Shown in pieces: positions 31,952 through 38,506 of a stretch of DNA of 38,506 nucleotides; position 1 is the first letter of the stretch; each line of letters opens with the position of its first letter. Position numbers and translations under genes: made by a program. The stretch is from an uncultured Clostridia bacterium (GTDB taxonomy: Bacteria; Bacillota; Clostridia; TANB77; CAG-508), in NCBI GenBank assembly GCA_934141445.1, contig CAKPCF010000014.1, positions 1 through 38,506 on the forward strand, in the 5' to 3' direction. The notes under the pieces were generated by a model. It was not told where the DNA came from and did no database searches. It was given only the letters and a program-made list of their open reading frames with translations.

Positions 31952-33418
31952 ATGAGCAAAGAAATAAACGTTCCAGAGTTTATGAATAGAGAACCTAGAA
32001 TTCCAAAAGATATATCTCCACTTGAATTCTATGCACAAGCTCGTTTTTTTTATAACCAAAAAGGATTAAATCCCGAACTATTTGCAAAATATTTTAAGTT
32101 AGTTTGTTCAATTGGAGAAAAAAATTGTATAAATAGACAACTTTCACAAGAGGAAGTTGTAAAAATGAAAGATTCTTTTACTAGTCATTGTATAAAAAAA
32201 GGATTTACTAATCATGACCTTATGCAAGAAATTTATTCTTATGAATTATATGCAAAAGAAGTAAGAACAAGTCGTCCTCTTTCCAATAGAGAAAAATTCG
32301 ACTTAAGAAAACAATTAACTACTACTTATCGTTACAAAGATACATATAAATCAAATAAACCATTAAAAGATTTAAGAGGAATCCCTACCTTTGTAGCTCC
32401 TGAAAAAAGAAAATACTTGGAACTTGCTAATTGGGCAAGCATTAGTTTTGCAAAACTCGAGTCTGAAAAAGATGGTAAAAATTTAAGATTCATAGATTCT
32501 TCAGCAGAACAACAACATTTAAAGAATGTTGCTGAAAAAAGAAGAAGCCTACGTTTATCTTATTCTGATAAATTTACAAAACAACATGAATTTAAAGTTA
32601 GCCCTGAAACTAAAAAAAGAATTGCAAGTTTAGTATTAGCTGGAAGTATCGCTATTGGTGGTTTAGGTATTGCCTCTAAAGAATATAGTTATCATTCAAC
32701 TACATTTGACAAAGCTGTTTCAGAGGGTGTATTACCATCTGATTTAAATATTTCAGATGATACACTTGCGTTATATAATAGTGTACTTCAAAGAATTGAT
32801 ACTTTTAGCAATTCAATTCCATCAGCTGAAGATGAACAAGCTCTTGTATCTGATTTTCGTACTTTATCTCATAAGACATTTAGTGACAGAGCAACTTCAG
32901 CATATAATAAAGCTCACAAAGATGATAAATATTTTACACCAGCCACATCTGCTGAATTTGAGAAAATTGAAGTTCCTAATTCTGCAACTGGAGTTGAAAT
33001 AGCTTATTCAGTAAAATATTATAACAACAATGGTCATCAAATAGATCAAGCTCATGGAGCTGATGGATTATTGGGTCATATTAGTCATGATCCTATACAA
33101 AGTTATTCTGATTTAGATGATGATATAGATGCTCTTGCTCGTGATGTTCACAAAATAAACGAATCTGTTAAAAATGGAACATTAACAGAATATGAAAGAA
33201 TAAGTCAAGTTAAAAAGCACTTATCTTCTATGGTAGATTTGCTTGGTAGAACAACAGATTTAACTGCAAAAGACTTTGTACTTGAAGATGATCTTTTAGG
33301 TTCAACTCAACATTTAGAATCAAATGGACAAAACTTTAAAAAGATGGTTAAAGATAGAGAATCTCAAGCTGGAAAACCAAATGAAAAAACAGATTCATCT
33401 AAAGGATGGGATAGATAA
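31952..33418 (+). CDS. Orphan one-pass membrane protein, 488 residues
   Basis: I do not recognise this protein. The start is taken at the ATG at 31952, because GGAGG lies 5 bases before it and the ATG at 31940 overlaps that site. Residues 1-220 are polar and likely helical (SPLEFYAQARFFYNQKGL, LSQEEVVKMKDSF). A basic stretch (PETKKR) leads into one membrane helix at about 224-242 (IASLVLAGSIAIGGLGIA), which puts the N-terminus inside and the last 245 residues outside. The outer part is acidic, His-containing and repeats small helical segments (DDDIDALARDVHKINESVKNG). There is no signal peptide, protease or enzyme motif that I can see. It has its own promoter and terminator and stands divergent from glgP. 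Confidence 0.82.
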   Translation: MSKEINVPEFMNREPRIPKDISPLEFYAQARFFYNQKGLNPELFAKYFKLVCSIGEKNCINRQLSQEEVVKMKDSFTSHCIKKGFTNHDLMQEIYSYELYAKEVRTSRPLSNREKFDLRKQLTTTYRYKDTYKSNKPLKDLRGIPTFVAPEKRKYLELANWASISFAKLESEKDGKNLRFIDSSAEQQHLKNVAEKRRSLRLSYSDKFTKQHEFKVSPETKKRIASLVLAGSIAIGGLGIASKEYSYHSTTFDKAVSEGVLPSDLNISDDTLALYNSVLQRIDTFSNSIPSAEDEQALVSDFRTLSHKTFSDRATSAYNKAHKDDKYFTPATSAEFEKIEVPNSATGVEIAYSVKYYNNNGHQIDQAHGADGLLGHISHDPIQSYSDLDDDIDALARDVHKINESVKNGTLTEYERISQVKKHLSSMVDLLGRTTDLTAKDFVLEDDLLGSTQHLESNGQNFKKMVKDRESQAGKPNEKTDSSKGWDR

Positions 33419-33429
33419 ATTTTAATCAA

Positions 33430-33460
33430 AAAAGAAGCTGTAGCAAGCTTCTTTTTTTGC
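33430..33460 (+). terminator. Terminator of the 31952 orphan
   Basis: 8-bp arms AAGAAGCT (33432-33439) and AGCTTCTT (33446-33453) with a 6-base loop, followed by a T run. It is 13 bases after the stop codon. Confidence 0.88.
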
Positions 33461-33480
33461 GTCTAATACCAATAATAAAC

Positions 33481-33873
33481 TTATAATTTAAATCCATATG
33501 GTAATAACTCTTCTATTTTATATTCTTTTATTTCTTCATTATTTTTTGTAATAACTTTAAAATCTTTTGATACGAATTCTTGCATAAACTGTCTACAATA
33601 GCCACATGGTAAACATTCATTATTTTTCTGCTCTTTTCCATCTTCTCCTCCAGCTACTGCAATACTCTCAAATTCTCTTTCTCCTTCTGATATAGCTTTT
33701 GTAAAAGCTACTCTTTCAGCACATATACTTTGAATTCCTGCATTTTCTACATTACAACCATAATATAATTTTCCGCTTTTAGTTTTTAATACAGCTCCAA
33801 CTTTGAAATTACTATATGGTGCATAAGCATTTTTTCTAGCTTTTTCTGCCATTTCAATTTGTTCTAATTCCAT
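33481..33873 (-). CDS. cdd: Cytidine deaminase
   Basis: Converts cytidine and deoxycytidine to uridine forms in pyrimidine salvage. The 130 residues are the length of the homotetrameric form. Zinc site: Cys-Ala-Glu in SICAERVAF, with the catalytic Glu, and the two further Cys in PCGYCRQ; YAPYSNFKVGA and CNVENAGIQ bind substrate. An AAGGAA site precedes the ATG. It lies 73 bases downstream of ylmH on the same strand. Confidence 0.96.
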   Translation of the reverse strand: MELEQIEMAEKARKNAYAPYSNFKVGAVLKTKSGKLYYGCNVENAGIQSICAERVAFTKAISEGEREFESIAVAGGEDGKEQKNNECLPCGYCRQFMQEFVSKDFKVITKNNEEIKEYKIEELLPYGFKL

Positions 33874-33946
33874 TTTTAATTCCTTATATTAAATTTAGAT
33901 TTTTAAAGGTATCTATAACCTCTTTCATTATTAAACATTTTCAAAT

Positions 33947-34741
33947 TTAACAATATCTTTTTATATTTACAACAATACGATCATTTCTTGTCGTTCTATC
34001 AATAGATTCAAAAATAAATTTTCCTTTTCCTCTAATTGTTATTTTATCACCCACCTGTAATTTTTTGCTTTCTTTTTCTTCATTTATTCCATTAACAAAA
34101 ACTCTACCTGTCTTCAAAATTTCTTGTGCATTTCCTCGCGAACATTTAGCAAGTTCTGAAACGAAATTATCTAATCTATTTGAAGGAATTATTATTTTTA
34201 AATTTTCATATTTTTCCTGCTTTTCTTCAATTTCATTTATTTCAATTATTGATATTTTAGATTTTTTAAATCTAATTAACTCAGCTAAATTACTTGCAAA
34301 ATATTCTACATTTTCAGCAAATACTATAATATCAGCTCCATCATCTCTAACTATAATATCACCAAACTTTTCTCTTTTAATTCCAAGTTTCATAATACCG
34401 CTTAAATATTCTCGATGCTCATATTTTTGCTCTGGAGGTAATTTTATTTGTAAAACTTTAAAAATAAGTTGTAGATTTCTTTTTGCTATTTCTTCATTTA
34501 ATTTTTCTGGATAAAAAATAATACATTCTCTATCTGCATTTTGAATACCACCAAAGAAAAAATAATTTTTTATATTATTTTCTTTTATATATTTTTGAGC
34601 CAAGCTTTTTTCATCTAATTGGATAAAATCAGTATAAGTAATTTTATTCTTTGAATTACAAAATCTTATTTTATCTTCAATTTTAGCTATTAGTAATCTG
34701 TCCTCTTCCTTTTTATCTTTGACTGTATCATTGTAATACAT
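33947..34741 (-). CDS. ylmH: S4-domain RNA-binding protein YlmH
   Basis: 264 residues. The N-terminal and middle regions match the YlmH family (SGIMKLGIKREKFGDIIV, ADIIVFAENVEYFASNLAELIRF). The C-terminal S4 domain (about 185-250) has SRGNAQEILKTGRVFVNGINEEK and VGDKITIRGKGKF. In B. subtilis YlmH binds 50S subunits with stalled peptidyl-tRNA and can support alanine tailing together with RqcH; RqcH is encoded at the other end of this window. The gene is usually found in the sepF-divIVA division cluster; here it follows dxs and overlaps its 3' end by 52 bases. GGAGG lies before its ATG inside dxs, so translation of the two is probably coupled. Confidence 0.93.
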   Translation of the reverse strand: MYYNDTVKDKKEEDRLLIAKIEDKIRFCNSKNKITYTDFIQLDEKSLAQKYIKENNIKNYFFFGGIQNADRECIIFYPEKLNEEIAKRNLQLIFKVLQIKLPPEQKYEHREYLSGIMKLGIKREKFGDIIVRDDGADIIVFAENVEYFASNLAELIRFKKSKISIIEINEIEEKQEKYENLKIIIPSNRLDNFVSELAKCSRGNAQEILKTGRVFVNGINEEKESKKLQVGDKITIRGKGKFIFESIDRTTRNDRIVVNIKRYC

Positions 34742-36717
34742 TTCTTTCCTCCAAATTTAATCTTCTCTAGTATATTGCCTTCAGTTTTTTCTTCTTGTTT
34801 TGTAATTTTTCTTTGCTTTTTTACAGATAAATTTTCTATAATATATTTTTCAATTGCTTGCTCATCTAAATTATATTTTTCTTCGATTTCTTTACAACTT
34901 CCTTGCTTTATAAATTCATCAGGGTATGCAAATTTCTTAAACAAAATTTTCTTAAAATCCTTTGAATTATTTACGCTTTGATTTTCTACAATTATTTCTT
35001 CTATTGCAGTACCTAAACCACCATTTTCTGTGCCATCTTCTACTGTAATTACATTACTTGTTCTTTTTATTTCTTGCCAAATTCCTGATTTGTCTAATGG
35101 TTTTAAAAATCTAGCATTTATTACAGTTATGCTTATGCCCTTCTCTTTTAGTGCTTTAGAAACAGAATATGCTCTTGCCACCATTTTGCCAATTGCTATA
35201 ATTGTAGCATCATCTCCACTAGCTAAAACTTCATAATCTCCCAGCTCTATTTCTTTTTCCTTATTTTCTTCTATATTTGCATTCCAAATATTATTCTCTC
35301 CACCTCTTGGATATCTAATTAGTACTGGTTTATTTAGAGTTACAGCAAATTCCAACATCATCTCTAATTCTTTAAAATTTTTAGGAGCCATTATTACAAA
35401 ATTAGGAATTATTCTTGTAAAACTCATATCAAACATCCCTTGATGTGTTTCTCCATCAGCTCCTACAATCCCTGCTCTATCAGCACAAATAATAACAGGC
35501 AAATTTTGTATTGCAACATCATGAATAAGTTGATCATATGCTCTTTGAATGAAAGATGAATATATTGGAACAACTGGTATCATACCGCTTTTTGCCATTC
35601 CAGCTGCCATTCCAATAGCATGTTGTTCAGCTATACCAACATCAAAAAATCTTTCTGGAAATTTTTTTGAAAAGTTTTCAAGTCCTGTTCCTTCAGCCAT
35701 TGCAGCTGTAACTGCAACTATTTTGTCATTTTTTTCTGCAAGCTCAACTATTTTTCTTCCAAATACACTTGAATAATTTTCTTTTGATTTTTCTTTTTTC
35801 TTGCCAGTTTCAATATCAAAACTAGAAATACTATGAAATTTGTTTGGACTTTCTTCAGCAGGTTTATAGCCTTTTCCTTTTTTAGTTAGTACATGTAATA
35901 AAACAGGTCCTTCCAAATCTTTAGCAATTTTTAATATTTCTTCTAGTTTTTTTAAATTATGTCCATCAACTGGTCCTAAGTATCTAAAGCCGATATCCTC
36001 AAAATACATTTTAGGAATAACAATTTGCTTTATTCCTTTTTTCATTTTTTGAACTAAACATACAATTTTTTCACCAATAAATGGTATTTTTTTAATAATT
36101 TCTTTTCCTCTTATGCTAGATTTTATATATGCTTTTTTAGTTCTAAGTTTAGAAAGCATGAAAGCAACTCCACCAACATTTTTAGAAATACTCATCTCAT
36201 TGTCATTTAAAATAACTAATAAATTAGTTTTACTACTTCCTGCATCATTCAAAGCTTCTAAAGCCATTCCACCAGTAAGTGCTCCATCACCAATAACTGC
36301 AATAACTTTATTCTCTTCATTCTTCAAATCTCTACTTCTTGCCATTCCTAGAGCAACTGAAATAGATGTACTACTATGACCAGTATTGAAATGATCATAT
36401 TGACTTTCTTCTGTTTTTGGAAAGCCCGCAAGTCCATTCATTTTTCTAAGTGTATCAAATTTATCTGCTCTACCAGTAAGCATTTTATGTACATAAGTTT
36501 GATGTCCAACATCCCACACTATTTTGTCTTCTGGTAAATTAAATACTCTATGTAATGCAATAGTTAGTTCAACAACACCTAAATTAGATGCTAAATGTCC
36601 ACCAGTTTGTGAAACTGTTTCAATTATCCTATTTCTAATATCTTGTGCAAGCTCTTCTTGCTCGTTCAAATCTATATTTTTAATATCATTTGGTCCTTTT
36701 ACCTCATTAAGTTTCAT
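34690..36717 (-). CDS. dxs: 1-deoxy-D-xylulose-5-phosphate synthase
   Basis: Thiamine-diphosphate enzyme that joins pyruvate and glyceraldehyde 3-phosphate, the entry to the MEP isoprenoid pathway. Visible: GGHLASNLGVVELTIALH with the catalytic His, VWDVGHQTYVHKMLTGR, GDGALTGGMALEALN (the ThDP metal motif), GPVDGHN, DVGIAEQHAIGMAAGMA with the catalytic Glu, and DRAGIVGADGETHQGMFD. At 675 residues it is about 45 longer than usual: the extra is a basic C-terminal tail (from about 630, rich in Lys, Arg, Glu) whose last codons overlap ylmH. GGAG precedes the ATG. A predicted polyprenol/phytol-kinase-like gene lies 106 bases upstream on the same strand. Confidence 0.97.
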   Translation of the reverse strand: MKLNEVKGPNDIKNIDLNEQEELAQDIRNRIIETVSQTGGHLASNLGVVELTIALHRVFNLPEDKIVWDVGHQTYVHKMLTGRADKFDTLRKMNGLAGFPKTEESQYDHFNTGHSSTSISVALGMARSRDLKNEENKVIAVIGDGALTGGMALEALNDAGSSKTNLLVILNDNEMSISKNVGGVAFMLSKLRTKKAYIKSSIRGKEIIKKIPFIGEKIVCLVQKMKKGIKQIVIPKMYFEDIGFRYLGPVDGHNLKKLEEILKIAKDLEGPVLLHVLTKKGKGYKPAEESPNKFHSISSFDIETGKKKEKSKENYSSVFGRKIVELAEKNDKIVAVTAAMAEGTGLENFSKKFPERFFDVGIAEQHAIGMAAGMAKSGMIPVVPIYSSFIQRAYDQLIHDVAIQNLPVIICADRAGIVGADGETHQGMFDMSFTRIIPNFVIMAPKNFKELEMMLEFAVTLNKPVLIRYPRGGENNIWNANIEENKEKEIELGDYEVLASGDDATIIAIGKMVARAYSVSKALKEKGISITVINARFLKPLDKSGIWQEIKRTSNVITVEDGTENGGLGTAIEEIIVENQSVNNSKDFKKILFKKFAYPDEFIKQGSCKEIEEKYNLDEQAIEKYIIENLSVKKQRKITKQEEKTEGNILEKIKFGGKKCITMIQSKIKRKRTDY

Positions 36718-36823
36718 AACATTCTCCTATTAGCTTTATACTGTTAATTTCATATATTTTTCTTTTGTATTAAAATTTTGTTTTATATGATAATCTAATA
36801 ATGTAATTGCATTTTATAGAAAA

Positions 36824-37474
36824 TTATAAAACTAAGAAAACCATTCCTGCTGTTAATAAAGGTATAGTTATATTATCTGTTCCTTTTATTGAAATTCCCT
36901 CTACTATTGTAGCAAGTATTGACATAACAAAAGCTTTTATTAACCAGTTAGCAACATTCAAATATGATAATGCACCAGAAATAATAAGCAAAGTTATTAT
37001 GAACATTGTAGCTGAACCTGCAAGAGTTTTTTTATTACCATTTACACTATACTCTGGACTTTGTATTCCCTTTCCTACAATTGCAGCCATTCCATCTGCG
37101 TATCCCATAACAGCAACACCTACTAACCCTATTGTCGGATTGTTCAATGGTCCAAATGTTACTAAAGCCAAAATTAAAAGAGATAATGCATAATAAACTG
37201 TTCCTAAACCATCTTTCTCATCATCTTCTCTTTCCATTGATTTTATAATATTGAATTTATAAGACAAAAAATTGATAACTACGAATATTGCTGGGCATAT
37301 TGATGCAACCCACATATTATCAAAAAATACCATTGCAATTATCCACCAATTGGATAACATTATATGTATAAACTTTCTACTTGCCTCTTTATTGATTTTG
37401 GTAAATAGTCCTGATATTGCAATTATAGTACCAATATACAAAAAAGAAGCCATTATTCCGTATAAATTTTTCAT
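36824..37474 (-). CDS. CTP-dependent polyprenol/phytol kinase-like membrane protein (SEC59/DGK1/VTE5 family)
   Basis: 216 residues with about six to seven membrane segments. Family marks: ASRKFIHIMLSNWW near the N-terminus, the cytoplasmic acidic loop EREDDEKDGLGTVYYALS, GYADGMAAIVGKGIQSPEYSVNGNKKTLAGSATMF (the CTP-binding core with the Asp-Gly and Lys-Thr-Leu-Ala-Gly pattern) and the closing EGISIKGTDNITIPL. Relatives in eukaryotes and plants phosphorylate dolichol, diacylglycerol or phytol using CTP. Here, next to dxs and in a cell that exports lipid-linked polysaccharide, a polyprenol or other isoprenoid alcohol is the likely substrate, but that is inference. GAAAGG precedes the ATG. Confidence 0.88.
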   Translation of the reverse strand: MKNLYGIMASFLYIGTIIAISGLFTKINKEASRKFIHIMLSNWWIIAMVFFDNMWVASICPAIFVVINFLSYKFNIIKSMEREDDEKDGLGTVYYALSLLILALVTFGPLNNPTIGLVGVAVMGYADGMAAIVGKGIQSPEYSVNGNKKTLAGSATMFIITLLIISGALSYLNVANWLIKAFVMSILATIVEGISIKGTDNITIPLLTAGMVFLVL

Positions 37475-37500
37475 TTTACTACCTTTCTATTTTTTTACAT

Positions 37501-37509
37501 ATTATAACA
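37501..37509 (-). promoter_or_regulatory. Extended -10 promoter of the polyprenol-kinase-like gene
   Basis: On the minus strand TGT-TATAAT (37509-37501) is an extended -10 element with a weak TTTATA -35 box 17 bases upstream. The leader is about 20 bases. Confidence 0.5.
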
Positions 37510-37651
37510 TCAATACTTACAAATATAAACATTTTTCTTGTAACTTTTATGTGAATTTTACATTTTTAGTAATATTTTTATTCTGTTGATATAATAAATT
37601 TCATTATATGAAAAGTAATTGCATATTCTTGAAATAATTTTTCAATTACTA

Positions 37652-37680
37652 TTGTTTTTGATTTTTTTTTAGTATATAAT
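37652..37680 (+). promoter_or_regulatory. Promoter of tRNA-Gln
   Basis: TTGTTT (37652-37657) and TATAAT (37675-37680) are 17 bases apart, 12 bases before the mature tRNA 5' end. Confidence 0.7.
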
Positions 37681-37692
37681 ATGCATTGTAAT

Positions 37693-37768
37693 TGGGGTAT
37701 CGCCAAGCGGTAAGGCAATCGGCTCTGACCCGATCATTTCCTGTGTTCGAATCACAGTACCCCAGCCA
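37693..37768 (+). tRNA. tRNA-Gln, anticodon CTG
   Basis: A full 76-base cloverleaf with encoded CCA. The acceptor stem is TGGGGTA with TACCCCA and discriminator G, the anticodon stem is ATCGG/CCGAT with the loop CTCTGAC, giving anticodon CTG at positions 34-36, and the T arm is CTGTG-TTCGAAT-CACAG. It reads CAG codons. The genome must also carry a TTG tRNA-Gln to read the more frequent CAA codon in this AT-rich genome; that copy is not in the window. Confidence 0.95.
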
Positions 37769-37810
37769 ATTAAATATAATACGAACAATATAAATAGTTG
37801 TATAAAAAGA

Positions 37811-37851
37811 TAAACCATACTTATTCTTAAGAATTTAATAAGTATGGTTTA
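37811..37851 (+). terminator. Intrinsic terminator of tRNA-Gln
   Basis: Perfect 15-bp arms 37811-37825 and 37837-37851 with an 11-base loop, followed by TTTTT. It is 43 bases past the tRNA 3' end. Confidence 0.88.
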
Positions 37852-37864
37852 TTTTTATATAAAA

Positions 37865-37900
37865 AAAGAAACAGACTTGCTTACGCAAATCCGCCTCTTT
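37865..37900 (-). terminator. Terminator after the 112-residue membrane-protein gene
   Basis: 16-base arms 37865-37880 and 37885-37900 with a 4-base loop. On the minus-strand RNA all positions pair, the apparent mismatches being G-U pairs, and a run of T follows. It is 36 bases past the gene's stop codon. Because the mismatches pair only in the minus-strand RNA, it works for that direction. Confidence 0.85.
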
Positions 37901-37905
37901 CCACT

Positions 37906-38309
37906 TGCGGTCACCGTTTTTTTTCGATTCTACTTTTAGTTCTTCTTTCTCAAGTGCTTGCCATCAGCAAAAGTTGCCGAAGCAATTGCTACACCTATCA
38001 CAGAAATGAACTGTCCCATATAGTTGCCATCCACGCTCAACAGTCCCCCGAGTAAGAAGAAAAAAATCCCCGCACCAAAGAAGCTGCAAAAGCGGTCATT
38101 GGTATAGCAACCAAGCATTGCGATTGCAAAGCCACCTGCCATGACAATCACAATAAATCCAACCGCCATATAAGACGGTTCCATGCTTGCCACCAGCATG
38201 ATTCCACCCAGAATCATAATAGCAGCAACAACCAGGCTGAAAATAAGAACGTACCGTTTAATTTTTTCAATCATAAGAGTAATCTCCTTTAACTCTTTTG
38301 GTGACCGCA
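37906..38309. repeat. 10-bp inverted repeats flanking the 112-residue gene
   Basis: TGCGGTCACC at 37906-37915 and its exact reverse complement GGTGACCGCA at 38300-38309 bracket the gene, 384 bases apart. One copy is in the 5' leader before the ribosome site and the other is between the stop codon and the terminator. The repeats could mark the ends of a small inserted segment or pair in the mRNA. I see no flanking target-site duplication. Confidence 0.6.
37936..38274 (-). CDS. Orphan 112-residue four-helix membrane protein of higher GC
   Basis: I do not recognise this protein by name. From ATG 38274 (AAAGGAG upstream) it has 112 residues and four membrane segments: YVLIFSLVVAAIMILGGIML, AVGFIVIVMAGGFAIAMLG, FFGAGIFFFLLGGLLSV and FISVIGVAIASATF, with a short loop carrying CYTNDRFC and a basic C-terminus (HLRKKN). 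The frame extends to 38331, but that part has no ribosome site. By hand count the gene is about 47% G+C, far above its neighbours, so it is probably acquired. It has its own consensus promoter, a palindromic site at the transcription start and a GC-rich terminator. Function unknown; a small transporter subunit or envelope protein would fit the shape. Confidence 0.8.
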   Translation of the reverse strand: MIEKIKRYVLIFSLVVAAIMILGGIMLVASMEPSYMAVGFIVIVMAGGFAIAMLGCYTNDRFCSFFGAGIFFFLLGGLLSVDGNYMGQFISVIGVAIASATFADGKHLRKKN

Positions 38310-38368
38310 GATGTGCACCTTTAATCCACATAACTGACAGCAGATATTAGGTGCTTTCCTGTATCTAG

Positions 38369-38380
38369 CAAGTAGGTACT
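38369..38380 (-). promoter_or_regulatory. Palindromic operator-like site AAGTA-N2-TACTT at the transcription start
   Basis: The 12-base palindrome sits 6-17 bases downstream of the -10 box (38386-38391) of the 112-residue gene, covering the expected start. Short TACTT/AAGTA palindromes are used by HxlR/MarR-type redox or stress repressors such as YodB; no such regulator gene is in the window, so the link is inference. Confidence 0.45.
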
Positions 38381-38385
38381 TTTTT

Positions 38386-38414
38386 AGTATATCATCATTT
38401 ATGTAAACTGTCAA
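38386..38414 (-). promoter_or_regulatory. Promoter of the 112-residue membrane-protein gene
   Basis: On the minus strand TTGACA (38414-38409) and TATACT (38391-38386) are 17 bases apart. The leader to the ATG is about 105 bases, the longest in the window, and contains the palindrome and one of the 10-bp inverted repeats. Confidence 0.85.
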
Positions 38415-38437
38415 GTTTTTATCTTTATTAGATAGTG

Positions 38438-38506
38438 TCAATTTTTTTCGGGAAAAATTTTATAAAAAATTCTTCCATCAATATTCGTGTTTAATAAACT
38501 CATTAA
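38438..38506 (-). CDS. Possible 3' end of a gene entering from the right edge
   Basis: A minus-strand frame is open from the window edge to a TGA at 38438-38440 and would end ...NIDGRIFYKIFPEKN. Only 22 codons are visible, too few to judge. The next downstream gene has its own promoter 24 bases later, which is compatible with a gene ending here. Confidence 0.2.
   Translation of the reverse strand, partial: LMSLLNTNIDGRIFYKIFPEKN

Noticed and set aside
38275..38331. Longer reading frame of the 112-residue membrane protein
   Set aside because: The extension lies in the leader with the inverted repeat and has no ribosome site, while AAAGGAG precedes the ATG at 38274.
1..38506. CRISPR arrays, insertion sequences, prophage or conjugation genes
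   Set aside because: No regularly spaced direct repeats, transposase, integrase, terminase or relaxase motifs were found on either strand.

Overview
The window is about 38.5 kb of AT-rich chromosomal DNA from a low-GC Gram-positive bacterium, most likely an uncultured gut-type member of the Clostridia. The basis is family-level: a PrkC-type PASTA kinase with its PP2C phosphatase, RqcH (NFACT) and YlmH, a Pta-AckA acetate pathway, DapA/DapB, strong AGGAGG-type ribosome sites, TTG starts, sigma-A-like promoters (TTGACA/TATAAT) and a prepilin-like protein of a type common in clostridial genomes. I would not name a genus. Most genes lie on the minus strand. There is no rRNA, CRISPR array, transposase or phage gene; there is one tRNA (Gln, CTG).

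Layout. 1-170: 5' end of a prepilin-like gene (minus), then a 580-base divergent region rich in hairpins. 754-2448: rqcH (plus). 2590-6157: pta followed by two tandem acetate kinase genes (minus) behind a very good promoter. 6258-9033: nth, a membrane protein with an exposed bactofilin-like segment, and an rpe-like epimerase. 9150-13028: the rlmN-prpC-prkC signalling/translation cluster; the usual rsgA between prkC and rpe is absent. 13275-23419: a seven-gene surface-polysaccharide operon made of an ABC exporter (Wzm-like permease, Wzt-like ATPase with extra C-terminal domain), four GT2 glycosyltransferase proteins (one a 1235-residue fusion of a methyltransferase-like domain, coiled coil and two GT2 domains) and a GtrA-like flippase.

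23630-25989 (plus): dapA, an HD-domain protein and dapB. 26190-26347: a candidate small RNA unit (minus). 26420-28631: membrane-anchored J-domain protein and pyruvate kinase (minus). 28852-31704: a short orphan gene of higher GC and glgP (minus). 31952-33418: an orphan one-pass membrane protein (plus). 33481-37474: cdd, ylmH, dxs and a CTP-dependent polyprenol/phytol-kinase-like protein (minus). 37693-37768: tRNA-Gln(CTG). 37936-38274: a second higher-GC orphan, a 112-residue membrane protein flanked by 10-bp inverted repeats.

How it fits together. GlgP and Pyk feed glycogen/glucan carbon into glycolysis and Pta-AckA yields ATP and acetate. Dxs plus the polyprenol-kinase-like protein point to isoprenoid-lipid supply, which the polysaccharide operon would need. 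DapA/DapB supply diaminopimelate for the wall, which PrkC senses through PASTA repeats. RqcH and YlmH both act on stalled 50S subunits. The most unusual material is: the two higher-GC orphan cassettes, the orphan at 31952, the candidate small RNA, the duplicated palindrome upstream of rqcH, the methyltransferase-GT2-GT2 fusion with its paralogue next door, and the tandem acetate kinases sharing an altered active-site motif. All calls are from reading the sequence; no database search was made.
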